From Flavobacterium hankyongi (GTDB lineage Bacteria; Bacteroidota; Bacteroidia; Flavobacteriales; Flavobacteriaceae), in the NCBI RefSeq assembly GCF_036840915.1, contig NZ_CP085725.1, forward strand, positions 992,001 through 1,056,000: a stretch of 64,000 nucleotides of DNA. The letters are read 5' to 3'. The stretch's first letter is position 1. Each line of letters opens with the position of its first letter. Both the position numbers and the translations under genes were made by a program. Positions 17,853 to 27,164 of the stretch are shown here, in pieces. A model generated the notes under the pieces. The model had not been told where the DNA came from. It was given only the letters and a program-made list of their open reading frames with translations, and made no database searches.

Positions 17853-19271
17853 ATGGAAGAATGTATTTCGGTATTTGATATGTTAAAAATTGGTGTTGGA
17901 CCATCGAGTTCTCATACTTTGGGGCCTTGGCGTGCCGCCGAACGATTTTTAAACGAATTAAAAGAAGAAAACATTCTTGAAAAAATTACTTCAGTCAAAG
18001 TAGATTTGTATGGTTCTCTTTCCTTGACGGGAATTGGTCATGCTACCGATTTAGCAGTTATGCTTGGACTTAGTGGCCAAGATCCTGAGTACATTCCGGT
18101 TCAGGATATTGATGGCATCATCAAAGTCATTAAAACTACTCATAAACTAAAAATAGCGAATCAGTTTGAGGTTGACTTTAATCCTGAAACAGAAATTATC
18201 TTCAACAAGAACTTCCTCCCTTTTCATGCAAACGGATTAACGTTTACAGCTTTTTTTGGTGATTCTAAATATGAATCTACTTTCTATTCGATTGGTGGTG
18301 GATTTGTAGTAAAAGAAGAAGTTATTTCAACAAAATCAGTTATAAAATGTGCTTTCCCTTATCCAATTGATTTGGCTTCTGAATTATTAGACTATTGTCA
18401 AAATCAGAATAGAAAAATTTCTGAAATTGTATATGACAATGAAAAATCCATGCGCTCAGAAGAAGAAATTCATAATGAATTATTAAGAGTTTGGAACACT
18501 ATGTTAGAATGTATGTACATTGGTTGTCACAGCGAAGGAATTCTTCCTGGAGGATTAAATGTACGTCGTCGTGCGTTTGATATGCATCAAAATCTAATTG
18601 GTTTAGCTAATTATTCAAATCCTCAAGAATGGTTAGAAACAATCAGAAAAACAGAAGTAAAATTTCGTCAAATATTAAAATGGGTTTCTTGTTTTGCCTT
18701 AGCTGTTAACGAAGTAAATGCTTCTTTAGGTCGTGTAGTTACAGCTCCTACCAATGGAAGTGCTGGTGTGATTCCTGCGGTTTTAATGTATTATATGGTA
18801 ATTGAAAATCATCAGGCAAACGAAGACCAAATAAAACAATTCTTAATGGTAGCTGGTGAAATAGGTAGCATCTTTAAAAAAGGCGCAACCATTTCTGCTG
18901 CAATGGGTGGTTGTCAAGCCGAAATTGGTGTTTCCTCTGCAATGGCAGCGGGAGCTTTATGCGAAGTAATGGGTGGAACTCCTGAACAGGTTTTAATGGC
19001 TGCTGAAATTGCTATGGAACATCACTTGGGATTAACTTGTGACCCAATTGGTGGTTTGGTTCAGATTCCGTGTATTGAACGAAATACTATGGGAGCCATA
19101 AAAGCCATAAATGCTGCCGAATTAGCTTTAGAAACTGACCCTAAAAACGCAAAAGTACCTTTAGACAAAGTTGTTAACACGATGTGGCAAACAGCAAAAG
19201 ACATGAACAACAAATACAAAGAAACTTCAGAAGGTGGGCTTGCTGTGGCCGTTAATGTGGCTGATTGCTAA
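17853..19271 (+). CDS. sdaA: L-serine ammonia-lyase (iron-sulfur type)
   Basis: Deaminates L-serine to pyruvate and ammonia (472 aa, single-chain form with alpha and beta domains fused). The beta domain opens at the N-terminus with [23 protein letters not shown]. The alpha domain (from about residue 190) contains [16 protein letters not shown]. Three cysteines suited to an oxygen-sensitive 4Fe-4S cluster are present: [18 protein letters not shown] and VQIPCIERN. Length and motifs are complete. Its own promoter lies just upstream. The 156-base gap after it holds no gene or clear terminator. Confidence 0.95.
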   Translation: MEECISVFDMLKIGVGPSSSHTLGPWRAAERFLNELKEENILEKITSVKVDLYGSLSLTGIGHATDLAVMLGLSGQDPEYIPVQDIDGIIKVIKTTHKLKIANQFEVDFNPETEIIFNKNFLPFHANGLTFTAFFGDSKYESTFYSIGGGFVVKEEVISTKSVIKCAFPYPIDLASELLDYCQNQNRKISEIVYDNEKSMRSEEEIHNELLRVWNTMLECMYIGCHSEGILPGGLNVRRRAFDMHQNLIGLANYSNPQEWLETIRKTEVKFRQILKWVSCFALAVNEVNASLGRVVTAPTNGSAGVIPAVLMYYMVIENHQANEDQIKQFLMVAGEIGSIFKKGATISAAMGGCQAEIGVSSAMAAGALCEVMGGTPEQVLMAAEIAMEHHLGLTCDPIGGLVQIPCIERNTMGAIKAINAAELALETDPKNAKVPLDKVVNTMWQTAKDMNNKYKETSEGGLAVAVNVADC

Positions 19272-19427
19272 TTCGAAAAACCTTACATCTTATTTCATTG
19301 TTATCTTTTTATTATTCTCACTGAAATAGCATCCCTAAAATTAGATTTTATCCCCTTATTTGTTGGCGATATATTATATACTATATGACAACACTTTAAG
19401 GTTCGCTTTGTCTTTCCCACAAAATAT

Positions 19428-19862
19428 TTAAGGTTTTCTTCTTGTATCTATAATATGAACAATCTTCCATTGATTGTTCTCACGATACAAAGTAAAGGAA
19501 TTTACACCACTGTGACTTAATTTATCGTTAATATAAAATTCATAGGGAGTCCAAGCGTGAGCCATAGCGCCATCAATTTGAACTTTGTAACTTAAAATTC
19601 GTTCTTCAAATTTTAAATCTTTGGGAAATGTTGCAAATGATTTAATAAATTCAGAGGATTTCTCTTCTTCTAGCTTTGTCGCTTTTTGTCCTTCCATTAT
19701 TGATTGTAAAAGCATTTTATCATGACAAACCGATTTAATTTTTGTAGTATCTTTTGCATGAAAACCTTCAAAAAAAGCTTTTACTGTATTTTCAACTTCT
19801 TGATTTTGTGCATTGCTATAAAATGGCAAAAGTATTAGCAGATAAATAATGATTTTTTTCAT
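19428..19862 (-). CDS. Secreted SnoaL/NTF2-like protein of unknown role
   Basis: A 144-residue protein with a Sec signal peptide (MKKIIIYLLILLPFYSNAQ) and a single NTF2-like cone fold. The helical start (VENTVKAFFEGFHAKDTTKIKSVCHDKMLL) and the closing strand pattern (HSGVNSFTLYRENNQWKIVHIIDTRRKP) are typical of SnoaL-like or ketosteroid-isomerase-like proteins. No lipobox Cys, so probably periplasmic. It is divergent from panB with a 94-base gap. The family has many ligands and enzymes; no specific function is claimed. Confidence 0.75.
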   Translation of the reverse strand: MKKIIIYLLILLPFYSNAQNQEVENTVKAFFEGFHAKDTTKIKSVCHDKMLLQSIMEGQKATKLEEEKSSEFIKSFATFPKDLKFEERILSYKVQIDGAMAHAWTPYEFYINDKLSHSGVNSFTLYRENNQWKIVHIIDTRRKP

Positions 19863-19903
19863 AGTTTTTTGATTTTAAATCATTTGACGAAAACTTAAGT
19901 ATT

Positions 19904-19935
19904 TTGTTACAAAACCATTCTTTTTAGTAATTTTA
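19904..19935 (+). promoter_or_regulatory. Probable panB promoter
   Basis: TTG (19904-19906), 21-base spacer, TAATTTTA (19928-19935), one mismatch from TAnnTTTG. It ends 21 bases before the panB ATG. Confidence 0.45.
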
Positions 19936-19956
19936 CACTTCCTAAACATTTAAATT

Positions 19957-20775
19957 ATGTCAACAGCTAAAAGTGATTACAAAAGAGTTACCACAAAATC
20001 ATTAATTGATATGAAAGCCAAAGGTGAAAAAATTTCTATGCTTACAGCATACGATTTCACAATGGCAAAAATTGTAGACACAGCCGGAGTTGATGTAATT
20101 CTTGTAGGTGATTCTGCCAGTAATGTAATGGCTGGCCATGAAACCACACTTCCTATTACTTTAGACCAAATGATTTATCATGCTTCATCAGTAGTTCGTG
20201 CTGCAGAAAGAGCATTAGTGGTAGTTGACTTACCTTTTGGTTCATATCAATCAGATTCTAAAGAAGCATTGCGATCTGCAATTAGAGTAATGAAAGAAAG
20301 TGGCGGACATGCTGTAAAACTTGAAGGTGGTAAAGAAATAAAAGAATCTATCAAGAAAATTCTTCAGGCAGGAATTCCTGTTATGGGGCATTTAGGATTA
20401 ACACCTCAATCAATTTATAAATTTGGAACCTATACTGTTCGTGCTAAAGAAGATGCAGAAGCAGAAAAATTAATTGAAGACGCACAATTATTAGAAAAAT
20501 TAGGCTGTTTTGCATTGGTCCTTGAAAAAATTCCTGCTGCGTTAGCTCAAAGAGTTGCAGAAAGTATTTCAATACCAGTAATTGGAATTGGTGCCGGAAG
20601 CGGAGTTGACGGACAAGTATTAGTTCTTCATGATATGATAGGAATGACACATGAATTTAGTCCACGTTTTTTACGCCGTTATATGAATCTTTTTGAAGAT
20701 ATGACAAAAGCAATTGGAGAATATGTAAGTGATGTAAAAGCTGTTGACTTCCCTAATTCAAATGAGCAGTATTAA
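19957..20775 (+). CDS. panB: 3-methyl-2-oxobutanoate hydroxymethyltransferase
   Basis: First step of pantothenate synthesis: 2-oxoisovalerate plus methylene-THF to ketopantoate (272 aa, normal length). Family motifs: [31 protein letters not shown], the Mg-binding Asp in [19 protein letters not shown], and [22 protein letters not shown] near the C-terminus. It starts a compact five-gene run: panB overlaps the GNAT gene by 14 bases, that overlaps rluA by 17, then gaps of 31 and 5 bases. No functional link among these five is obvious. Confidence 0.95.
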   Translation: MSTAKSDYKRVTTKSLIDMKAKGEKISMLTAYDFTMAKIVDTAGVDVILVGDSASNVMAGHETTLPITLDQMIYHASSVVRAAERALVVVDLPFGSYQSDSKEALRSAIRVMKESGGHAVKLEGGKEIKESIKKILQAGIPVMGHLGLTPQSIYKFGTYTVRAKEDAEAEKLIEDAQLLEKLGCFALVLEKIPAALAQRVAESISIPVIGIGAGSGVDGQVLVLHDMIGMTHEFSPRFLRRYMNLFEDMTKAIGEYVSDVKAVDFPNSNEQY

Positions 20776-21253
20776 AATTGATACCGAAAGAGTTTTTTCA
20801 AAACCTCTTGACATTTTAGATTACGAATTCATTTATAAGTTACTAAACACTGAAGGATGGAAACGCTTCATTGGAGATAGAAATATTCACTCATATGAAG
20901 AAGCAAAACTGTACATAGATAAAATAGAAAAAGCTAAAAACATAAAATATTTTGTAATTACCGAGAAAAAAACTCACAAGAAAATTGGTCTATTTACAAT
21001 TATAAAAAGAGAGTTTTTAAATCATCCCGATATTGGTTTTGCTTTTCTTCCTGAGTTCAATGGAAAAGGGTTTGCTTATGAAAGTGCAAATGCTTTCATA
21101 GAGATTTTGTCTAAAGAATATTCAAAACTTTCTGCAATCACAAATTTAGAAAATGTAACTTCTATTAAGCTTATTGAAAAATTAGGTTTAAAATTCAAAG
21201 AAGTAATTTATGAAAATGATGAACAATTAAACCTTTTTGAAATTGAGTTCTAA
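20762..21253 (+). CDS. GNAT-family N-acetyltransferase
   Basis: Acetyltransferase of the RimJ/RimL-like GNAT type (163 aa). Visible: N-terminal [22 protein letters not shown], central strand [27 protein letters not shown] (acetyl-CoA pyrophosphate-binding region, degenerate Q/RxxGxG as NGKGFA), and [20 protein letters not shown] near the end. I chose the ATG at 20762 (MSSIKIDTE), which overlaps the panB end by 14 bases, over one at 20744 that would overlap by 32. Substrate unknown. Confidence 0.85.
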   Translation: MSSIKIDTERVFSKPLDILDYEFIYKLLNTEGWKRFIGDRNIHSYEEAKLYIDKIEKAKNIKYFVITEKKTHKKIGLFTIIKREFLNHPDIGFAFLPEFNGKGFAYESANAFIEILSKEYSKLSAITNLENVTSIKLIEKLGLKFKEVIYENDEQLNLFEIEF

Positions 21254-21944
21254 TACTAAAATTATATCCACTAAAGATAATCTTCAGGTACTTCACGAAG
21301 ACAATCACATTATTGTAGTCAATAAGCGTGTGGGCGATATTGTTCAAGGTGATAAAACAGGTGATAAACCTTTATCTGAAGTAGTAAAAGAATACATCAA
21401 GTACAAATATAACAAACCAGGTGACGTTTTTCTGGGTGTTGTACATCGATTGGATAGACCAACTACGGGAATTGTTGTTTTTGCGAGAACTAGCAAAGCT
21501 CTTGAGAGACTTAATAAAATGTTTAGTGAACGAGAAACTCAAAAAACCTATTGGGCAGTAGTTAAAAATAAACCACCTAAGCAGGAAGACAATCTCGTAC
21601 ATTTTTTAAAAAGAAACCAACAAAGTAATACTTCAAAGGCGCATTTAAAAGAAGTACCTGATAGCAAAAAGGCCAGTTTAGACTATAAAATCATTGCTGA
21701 ACTTAAAAGTTATTTTGCGTTAGAAATCAATTTACATACAGGTCGCCATCATCAAATTCGTAGCCAATTATCGGCAATTGGTTGTCCAATCAAAGGTGAT
21801 TTAAAATATGGTTTTGATAGAAGTAATCCAGATGGTGGTATACACTTACACGCTCGTAAGCTCAAATTTATTCATCCTGTTACTAAAGAAAGCATCGAAA
21901 TCATTGCGCCAACACCAGATGATGTGATTTGGAATTCAATTTAA
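21237..21944 (+). CDS. RluA-family RNA pseudouridine synthase
   Basis: Converts uridine to pseudouridine in rRNA or tRNA (235 aa). The catalytic Asp is in GVVHRLDRPTTGIVVFARTSKA (about residues 65-85), and LEINLHTGRHHQIRSQL is the RluA C-terminal signature. There is no S4 domain. No ATG exists near the N-terminus: the frame begins with TTG at 21237 (another TTG at 21243), inside the GNAT gene, overlapping it by 17 bases, so translation is probably coupled. The exact RNA target is not resolvable within the RluA/C/D group. Confidence 0.85.
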   Translation: MKLSSNTKIISTKDNLQVLHEDNHIIVVNKRVGDIVQGDKTGDKPLSEVVKEYIKYKYNKPGDVFLGVVHRLDRPTTGIVVFARTSKALERLNKMFSERETQKTYWAVVKNKPPKQEDNLVHFLKRNQQSNTSKAHLKEVPDSKKASLDYKIIAELKSYFALEINLHTGRHHQIRSQLSAIGCPIKGDLKYGFDRSNPDGGIHLHARKLKFIHPVTKESIEIIAPTPDDVIWNSI

Positions 21945-21975
21945 TTTTTATCTTTAGAAAAAATATTCCTTTACT

Positions 21976-23304
21976 ATGAGAAATATTCCTTCTGTTGCAG
22001 AAAGAAAAGAAGTTTTAAAAAAACTTCTTAGAAATGTAATCATTCATGAAGAAGAAATTCTTGATGCATTACATAAAGATTTCAAAAAACCAAGATTTGA
22101 AGGTGTAATATCGGAAACAGCATATATTATTTCCGATTTAAAAAATACTATCAAAAGTTTAGATTCATGGGCAAAACCAAAACGTGTTTTACCTTCTTTA
22201 TTAAACTTCCCATCATCGGATTATATTTATAGTGAACCTTACGGAAAAGTTTTAATAATTGGTCCTTGGAATTATCCTTTTCAACTAGCATTTTCGCCAT
22301 TAATTGCTGCAATTGCTGCTGGTAACAGTGTAACACTAAAACCATCGGAGCTTACTCCATATACGTCTGCTTTGATTTCAAAAATTGTCAGAGAAACATT
22401 TGATGTTAAACAAGCTCTTTGTGTTACTGGTGATCACACAATTGCGCAAGATTTACTACAAAAAAGATGGGATTATATTTTCTTTACAGGAAGTGTTCCT
22501 GTAGGTAAGATAGTAGCTAAGGCAGCAGCCGAGAATTTAACACCTGTTACTTTAGAACTTGGAGGAAAAAACCCTTGTATTATTGATGAAACTGCAAATC
22601 TTCCTTTAGCCGCTAAAAGAATTGTTTGGGGTAAGTTTTTTAATGGAGGACAAACTTGCATCGCACCTGATTATCTTTTGGTACATTATAGAGTAAAAAA
22701 GAAACTCATTAAACATCTAATAGAAGAAATTGAGAATGCATTAGGAGAAAACCCTAAAGAATCTGAAGATTTAGCAAGAATTGTAAATTTAAAAAATTGG
22801 AGACGTCAGATAAGCCTAATAGAAAACCAAAATATTATTTATGGTGGTGAACATGATGAAGAAACTTTATACTTAGCTCCTACCCTTGTAGATGAGCCGT
22901 TTTTAGAAAGTACATTGATGCAAGAAGAAATATTTGGTCCAATACTTCCAATACGTTCTTACGAACATAGAGATGAGATTGCTAAAACTGTAAATAAATA
23001 CGAAAAACCATTATCTCTTTATATTTTTTCTGAAAATAAAACTTTTATAAAAGAGGTTTTAGAAAAATACTCTTTTGGAGGAGGATGTGTGAATGATACT
23101 CTAATTCATTTTGCAAACAAACGACTTCCGTTTGGAGGAGTTGGACATTCAGGAATTGGTGCCTATCATGGTAAATTAGGATTTGATACTTTTTCACATA
23201 AAAAAGCAGTAGTAAAAAGACCTAATAGGATAGATATTCCTTTACGATATGCCCCATACAAAGGAAAATTAAAAATGATTAAACGAATTTTAAACTGGAT
23301 CTAA
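21976..23304 (+). CDS. NAD(P)-dependent aldehyde dehydrogenase
   Basis: ALDH3-like aldehyde dehydrogenase (442 aa) oxidising aldehydes, perhaps fatty or aromatic, to acids. Visible: YGKVLIIGPWNYPFQL, FFTGSVPVGKIVAKAA (NAD-binding loop), the general-base Glu in TLELGGKNP, the nucleophile Cys in FFNGGQTCIAPDY, and EEIFGPILPI. The N-terminus looks about a dozen residues shorter than usual ALDH3 homologues and no earlier in-frame ATG is seen. The sequence around the start contains a direct repeat of aaatattcctt (before and after the ATG). It may be a natural short form. Confidence 0.92.
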   Translation: MRNIPSVAERKEVLKKLLRNVIIHEEEILDALHKDFKKPRFEGVISETAYIISDLKNTIKSLDSWAKPKRVLPSLLNFPSSDYIYSEPYGKVLIIGPWNYPFQLAFSPLIAAIAAGNSVTLKPSELTPYTSALISKIVRETFDVKQALCVTGDHTIAQDLLQKRWDYIFFTGSVPVGKIVAKAAAENLTPVTLELGGKNPCIIDETANLPLAAKRIVWGKFFNGGQTCIAPDYLLVHYRVKKKLIKHLIEEIENALGENPKESEDLARIVNLKNWRRQISLIENQNIIYGGEHDEETLYLAPTLVDEPFLESTLMQEEIFGPILPIRSYEHRDEIAKTVNKYEKPLSLYIFSENKTFIKEVLEKYSFGGGCVNDTLIHFANKRLPFGGVGHSGIGAYHGKLGFDTFSHKKAVVKRPNRIDIPLRYAPYKGKLKMIKRILNWI

Positions 23305-23309
23305 TTAAA

Positions 23310-24038
23310 ATGACAAACGAACAAACAAAAAAAGTTGATATTGGTAATGTGCTAAATGATTCTTTCGAATTATTTAAAAAAACATTTTTAACTGCTGGAT
23401 TGGCATTTGGACTATTAATGTTTTTTGTGACTGGTATGGCTTTAGTAGGAATACAATTTTTTGTAGGTTTTGAAAATATCCAAGAATTAGCAAAAAAGAT
23501 TGATCCTAAAGCAATGGATTTAAAAGCGGGTATAATCTATTATTTTGTTGTTTTAACATTCTCGATTCTTATAGCACCATTCAATGCTGGAATTTTAAAA
23601 ATTATGGACAATGCTGATAAAGATGAAGAAATTTCTACTTCAACTATTTTTACATATGTAAATAGTAAACATTATTTAGATCTAGTTTTTGCTACATTTA
23701 TAACCGTTTCGCTATCGTTTATTATAAATTTTGGGTTACAATATATTTTATCAGAAAATGAAATTTTATCTTCAGTTATTACTTCAATATTATCTATTAT
23801 AGTTAGTATGTTTTTATATCTAGTGATTCCTTTTATAATATTTGAAGATTTAGACGCTCTAAAAGCCATAAATAAAAGTTTACAAAGCTGTTCAAAAAAC
23901 TTCTTTCAAATTCTTCTGCTTGTAATCATTTCTATAATATTAGGTTATGTGGGTATAATAGCCTTTTGCTTTGGAGTTCTTTTCACATTCCCAATATATT
24001 ATGCTACTCAATATGCGATTTACAAATCGGTTAAGTAA
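23310..24038 (+). CDS. Polytopic membrane protein, unknown function
   Basis: A 242-residue protein with about six hydrophobic segments and a short soluble N-terminus (VDIGNVLNDSFELFKKTFLTAG). The pattern of a cytoplasmic 'DSFELFKK' entry followed by paired helices resembles the DUF975/YciC-type membrane proteins, but this is inference from topology. It begins 5 bases after the ALDH stop, so the two are co-transcribed. A hairpin after it (24041-24078) may end its transcript, although that hairpin's T-run faces the opposite strand. Confidence 0.7.
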   Translation: MTNEQTKKVDIGNVLNDSFELFKKTFLTAGLAFGLLMFFVTGMALVGIQFFVGFENIQELAKKIDPKAMDLKAGIIYYFVVLTFSILIAPFNAGILKIMDNADKDEEISTSTIFTYVNSKHYLDLVFATFITVSLSFIINFGLQYILSENEILSSVITSILSIIVSMFLYLVIPFIIFEDLDALKAINKSLQSCSKNFFQILLLVIISIILGYVGIIAFCFGVLFTFPIYYATQYAIYKSVK

Positions 24039-24040
24039 TA

Positions 24041-24078
24041 AAAAAGTGCGAAGAAAATAAATTGTTTCCTTCGCACTT
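24041..24078 (-). terminator. Terminator of the first coiled-coil protein gene, possibly bidirectional
   Basis: Stem aagtgcgaag (24044-24053) / cttcgcactt (24069-24078). On the minus strand it is followed by a T-run (A's at 24041-24045). Confidence 0.7.
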
Positions 24079-24098
24079 CAAGCACAACCAAACCAAAT

Positions 24099-24893
24099 TC
24101 ATTCTAGTTCAAATGAAGATTTTGTAACTAACTCACGATCATCAAAAATAAACACGCTGTAAATTCCTTTTTTTAATTCGTAAGTTTGTATATCAGCTTT
24201 AGCTTCAATATTCTTATCAAAATACATAACTGTTAAAAGATCGCTGTACTCTAAGGTCATGTTTCCAAAATCTTTACGATCTTTTTTTCCTACAATATTA
24301 TTATTATCATCAACTATTTGAATGTAATAGGTTTTATCTGTTGCCAATGAAATTTTGCTTCCATTTACTGTAAAACCAACTTGAATAACATCAGTGCTTT
24401 TAGCTCTATGTGTTGGTTTAAATTTACCATTTGATAATTCTTTTAGAAAGTTGAGTTTTACATCAGAAATCCAAACTTGTGATCCTTTTTTAATAGTATT
24501 TTTTAAAATTCCATAGTATTCATTAGAATTTTCGATTACAGATAAAACACTATCCCTTTCTTTTCGTAAAAAGCTATTTTCTTCTTTTAAATATTCATGC
24601 TGTGCTTTTAAATTAGCAACTTCATTTTTCAAATTTTCAATTTCTATTTTGCTCTTTTTTGATTGATAATTAACTGGTATTTGGTCCTCCTTAACCACTT
24701 CATCTTTTCTAACAAAAACAAAAGGCTTACTTTCTGCTGATACTTTACTTTGTTTTTTATCAGAGACTGCTTGTTTTTTTTCTTGCTGAACACCAGCTAA
24801 AAAATTAAATGAAAAACTTAAACAACCAAACAAAACTGTTGCAACAAAAATGCGACCTATATTTGAAAATGTATTTTGAGAAGTTGTATTCAT
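24099..24893 (-). CDS. Membrane-anchored coiled-coil protein, paralogue of the next gene
   Basis: A 264-residue protein not assigned to a named family. A hydrophobic N-terminal segment (about 12-31) anchors it or acts as a signal. A coiled coil follows (about 82-125, ENLKNEVANLKAQHEYLKEENSFLRKER). The C-terminal domain of about 120 residues, probably beta-rich, contains DKTYYIQIVDDNNNIVG and ends IFDDRELVTKSSFELE. The same C-terminal domain occurs in the next gene (KTYYVQIIDSKNNVIG, IFDKSDLISKTSFTLR), so the two are paralogues. The coiled coil is shorter here and the N-terminus different. Each gene has its own terminator. Cell-envelope location is inferred. Confidence 0.7.
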   Translation of the reverse strand: MNTTSQNTFSNIGRIFVATVLFGCLSFSFNFLAGVQQEKKQAVSDKKQSKVSAESKPFVFVRKDEVVKEDQIPVNYQSKKSKIEIENLKNEVANLKAQHEYLKEENSFLRKERDSVLSVIENSNEYYGILKNTIKKGSQVWISDVKLNFLKELSNGKFKPTHRAKSTDVIQVGFTVNGSKISLATDKTYYIQIVDDNNNIVGKKDRKDFGNMTLEYSDLLTVMYFDKNIEAKADIQTYELKKGIYSVFIFDDRELVTKSSFELE

Positions 24894-24921
24894 TTTATTG
24901 TAGCCTATGAATTTATTAAGC

Positions 24922-24929
24922 CAAATTTA
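24922..24929 (-). promoter_or_regulatory. -10 box of the first coiled-coil protein gene
   Basis: TAAATTTG on the minus strand, 29 bases upstream of the ATG. There is no TTG at the -33 position; direct repeats at 24960-24986 lie just upstream instead. Confidence 0.5.
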
Positions 24930-24945
24930 GGGGGCATGCACTTTA

Positions 24946-24986
24946 TCGACATAAAAAAGTCGTTGTTTATCAAATAAAATCGTTGT
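24946..24986. promoter_or_regulatory. Possible activator site: direct heptamers upstream of a promoter
   Basis: tcgttgt occurs at 24960-24966 and 24980-24986, 20 bp apart (about two helical turns). An inverted cgac/gtcg pair (24947-24950 / 24959-24962) overlaps the first copy. The group sits about 17-64 bases upstream of the TAAATTTG box at 24922. The role is inferred from position only. Confidence 0.35.
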
Positions 24987-25074
24987 CTTGAAAATCAATG
25001 CTTTATATGTTATTTTATTCTAACTATATTTAGTTAGAAGACAAAATAAGTATGTATTATTAATCTTACATAAT

Positions 25075-25103
25075 AAAAAAGGCCTCAAAATTGAGGCCTT
25101 TTT
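25075..25103 (-). terminator. Rho-independent terminator of the second coiled-coil protein gene
   Basis: Stem ggcctcaa (25081-25088) / ttgaggcc (25091-25098), extended by A/T pairs. A's on the left give the T-run on the minus strand. Confidence 0.88.
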
Positions 25104-25117
25104 TATTGTTTTTAATT

Positions 25118-25996
25118 TTATCTTAAAGTAAAACTCGTTTTAGATATTAAATCTGATTTATCAAAAATATTGACAAAATATGATCCAGATTGAACATTTG
25201 TTACTGGTAAATCTTTTTCAACTTTTACCGTTTTATTTTCATATTTTACTGTTGCAATAAAACTATATGTTAAGTTTTTGTCTCCAAAAGTTTCAGTTTT
25301 CTTTTCCCCAATGACATTATTCTTACTATCAATAATCTGAACATAATATGTTTTGTCACCTGATTTAGCAATTTGATTTTCTGCAATCATAAAGCTAATT
25401 TTAAGAACATCTGCTCTGCTTGCTTTATCAGTTTCAACTTGTTTACCAGAACTTCTTTGTTTTAGAGCTGTCGATTGAAGATTTAAAACTGTTAATTTCG
25501 ATCCTCTTTCAACTGTTTTAGCTAAATAGTCATTTTGAGATACTAAGGTATCATTCACTTTTCTAGTATCAGTTAGAACAACATTTGTACTATCTATTCT
25601 AGTCACAAGATTTTTATTTTCTTTTTTAAGTGCTTCAACTTCTTTCATTAACCTAGCTATACTACCTCTAAGTTTTAAAGCTTCTTCTTTATATTTTGTC
25701 ATTGCTTGAGCATCTCCTTTAGATTTTTCGATGTCAGCAATTAATTTTTGCACTCGATCTCTTTCTGCTACTAATTCATCAGATAAAGTAGTGTTAGAAG
25801 ATATTGCAGATTCTAATGAATCTTTTGCAATAGCAAGATCTTTAAGTACAGCATCTTTTTCGGTAATCAATACTTCTTCAACTTGCTTTGAATCAGAAGT
25901 TAACTTATACATATAAATTAAACTCCCTATTAATAATAGGGATAAAATAGCAATTATTGCTTTCAATCCAGAATTGTTACTGTTTTGGGCACTCAT
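25118..25996 (-). CDS. Membrane-anchored coiled-coil protein, paralogue of the previous gene
   Basis: A 292-residue protein with one N-terminal transmembrane helix (LKAIIAILSLLLIGSLIYMY, about 11-30), a long coiled coil (about 35-165, heptads with many D/E/K and KEVEALKKENKNLVTRID), and the same C-terminal domain as the preceding minus-strand gene (about 185-292). I recall related flavobacterial proteins being labelled chromosome partitioning protein ParA by automatic annotation. Nothing here resembles ParA: there is no Walker motif, so such a label should not be trusted. The topology suggests an anchor in the inner membrane with a periplasmic stalk and head. Function unknown. Confidence 0.75.
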   Translation of the reverse strand: MSAQNSNNSGLKAIIAILSLLLIGSLIYMYKLTSDSKQVEEVLITEKDAVLKDLAIAKDSLESAISSNTTLSDELVAERDRVQKLIADIEKSKGDAQAMTKYKEEALKLRGSIARLMKEVEALKKENKNLVTRIDSTNVVLTDTRKVNDTLVSQNDYLAKTVERGSKLTVLNLQSTALKQRSSGKQVETDKASRADVLKISFMIAENQIAKSGDKTYYVQIIDSKNNVIGEKKTETFGDKNLTYSFIATVKYENKTVKVEKDLPVTNVQSGSYFVNIFDKSDLISKTSFTLR

Positions 25997-26070
25997 CTTG
26001 TTTTTGGTGTTGATTATTTAAATTTATTTATTCAATTATGATTGTATAACGCAAGTTTCGATAAAAATAG

Positions 26071-26078
26071 TATTTTTG
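26071..26078 (+). promoter_or_regulatory. -10 box of the ureohydrolase gene
   Basis: TATTTTTG, 21 bases before the ATG at 26100. An upstream TTG in the same frame (26076) lies inside this box and so cannot be the translation start. Confidence 0.55.
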
Positions 26079-26099
26079 GGCTTACAGAAAAACAAAAAA

Positions 26100-27134
26100 A
26101 TGGAAAATTTAATTCGATTTAGACAATCAGATTTAGCTAAAATCACCAATTTTAGAAATGGCGAAGTAAAATTTGGCGAAAAAATGTATGTTGTCCCTAA
26201 AGATGAAGATGTTTCTAATTTTATACTTAACTGTGAAGCAAAATATGTTATTCTTGGAATTCCTGAAGATGTTGGAGTTCGTGCAAATTTAGGGCGTCCT
26301 GGAGCCGAAAGCGCTTGGAAAAGTGCTATTCAAAGTATTGCAAATATTCAGCATAATAGATTTTGCAAAGGAAATTCGGTTTTGGTTTTGGGCCAAGTTG
26401 ACGTTTCACAAGAAATAGAAGAAGCCAGTACATTAAACGAAAACGATCCTGAGGAGAGAAAAAAACTTTTTAAAATAGTCGAACAAATCGATAAAGAAGT
26501 TTCTCATATTATTTTCTCAATTGTAAAAGCTGGCAAAACACCTATTATAATTGGTGGAGGTCACAATAATGCCTACGGAAATATTAAAGGTACAGCATTA
26601 GCCAAAGGAAAACCAATTAGCGCAGTTAATTTTGATGCACATTCTGATTTTAGAATTCTTGAAGGTAGACATAGTGGCAATGGATTTTCGTACGCTTATG
26701 AAGAAGGTTTTCTAAAAAATTACTTTGTTTTTGGCTTACATGAAAGCTACACTTCTAAAAGTGTTTTAGATAGCCTAAAAAAAATTAATGATCGTGTTCG
26801 TTACAATACGTATGACGAAATTAAAATAAGACAAGAGAAAAGCTTTTATCAGGAAATGACAAATGCCTTAGAACATATAAAATATGATTCATTTGGTATT
26901 GAAATAGATTTAGATGCTGTTCCCAATATTGCTTCGAGCGCAATGACATTAAGCGGATTTTCTGCTGAAGAGCTTCGTGTTTTTGTAAACCATTTTGGAG
27001 CGCATAAAAATGCTGCCTACATACATATTTGTGAAGGTGCTCCTTCTTTAGGAGAAGACAAAAACAATCACTTAATTGGTAAACTTATAGGATATTTAGT
27101 AACCGACTTCATTAAAGCCAATACTCCAAAATAA
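26100..27134 (+). CDS. Ureohydrolase (arginase/agmatinase/formimidoylglutamase) family enzyme
   Basis: Mn-dependent hydrolase (344 aa from MENLIRFRQ). Metal ligands are visible: IIIGGGHNNAYG (His), NFDAHSDFR (Asp-His-Asp) and IEIDLDAVPN (Asp-x-Asp). The last is degenerate, with V/P where arginases have CFDPAF. It resembles the flavobacterial proteins usually called formimidoylglutamase, which would cleave formiminoglutamate in histidine breakdown, but no hut gene is nearby. Agmatinase activity is an alternative worth noting because this window has an arginine decarboxylase-like gene without an adjacent agmatinase. The start is fixed by the promoter box at 26071. Confidence 0.82.
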   Translation: MENLIRFRQSDLAKITNFRNGEVKFGEKMYVVPKDEDVSNFILNCEAKYVILGIPEDVGVRANLGRPGAESAWKSAIQSIANIQHNRFCKGNSVLVLGQVDVSQEIEEASTLNENDPEERKKLFKIVEQIDKEVSHIIFSIVKAGKTPIIIGGGHNNAYGNIKGTALAKGKPISAVNFDAHSDFRILEGRHSGNGFSYAYEEGFLKNYFVFGLHESYTSKSVLDSLKKINDRVRYNTYDEIKIRQEKSFYQEMTNALEHIKYDSFGIEIDLDAVPNIASSAMTLSGFSAEELRVFVNHFGAHKNAAYIHICEGAPSLGEDKNNHLIGKLIGYLVTDFIKANTPK

Positions 27135-27141
27135 ATTACTC

Positions 27142-27149
27142 TATCTTTG
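27142..27149 (+). promoter_or_regulatory. -10 box of the DEAD-box helicase gene
   Basis: TATCTTTG, 15 bases before the ATG at 27165, so the mRNA leader would be under 10 bases. A possible TTG start at 27147 lies within the box and is rejected. Confidence 0.6.
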
Positions 27150-27164
27150 TATAAAAGTTTTTAT

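Noticed and set aside
25118..25996. Chromosome-partitioning ParA label
   Set aside because: No Walker A or B motif; the protein is a membrane-anchored coiled coil.
26076..26099. Upstream TTG start for the ureohydrolase
   Set aside because: The TTG is part of the TATTTTTG promoter box; the ATG at 26100 gives the family N-terminus.
27147..27164. Upstream TTG start for the DEAD-box helicase
   Set aside because: It lies inside the TATCTTTG box; MQFEDL at 27165 is the usual start.
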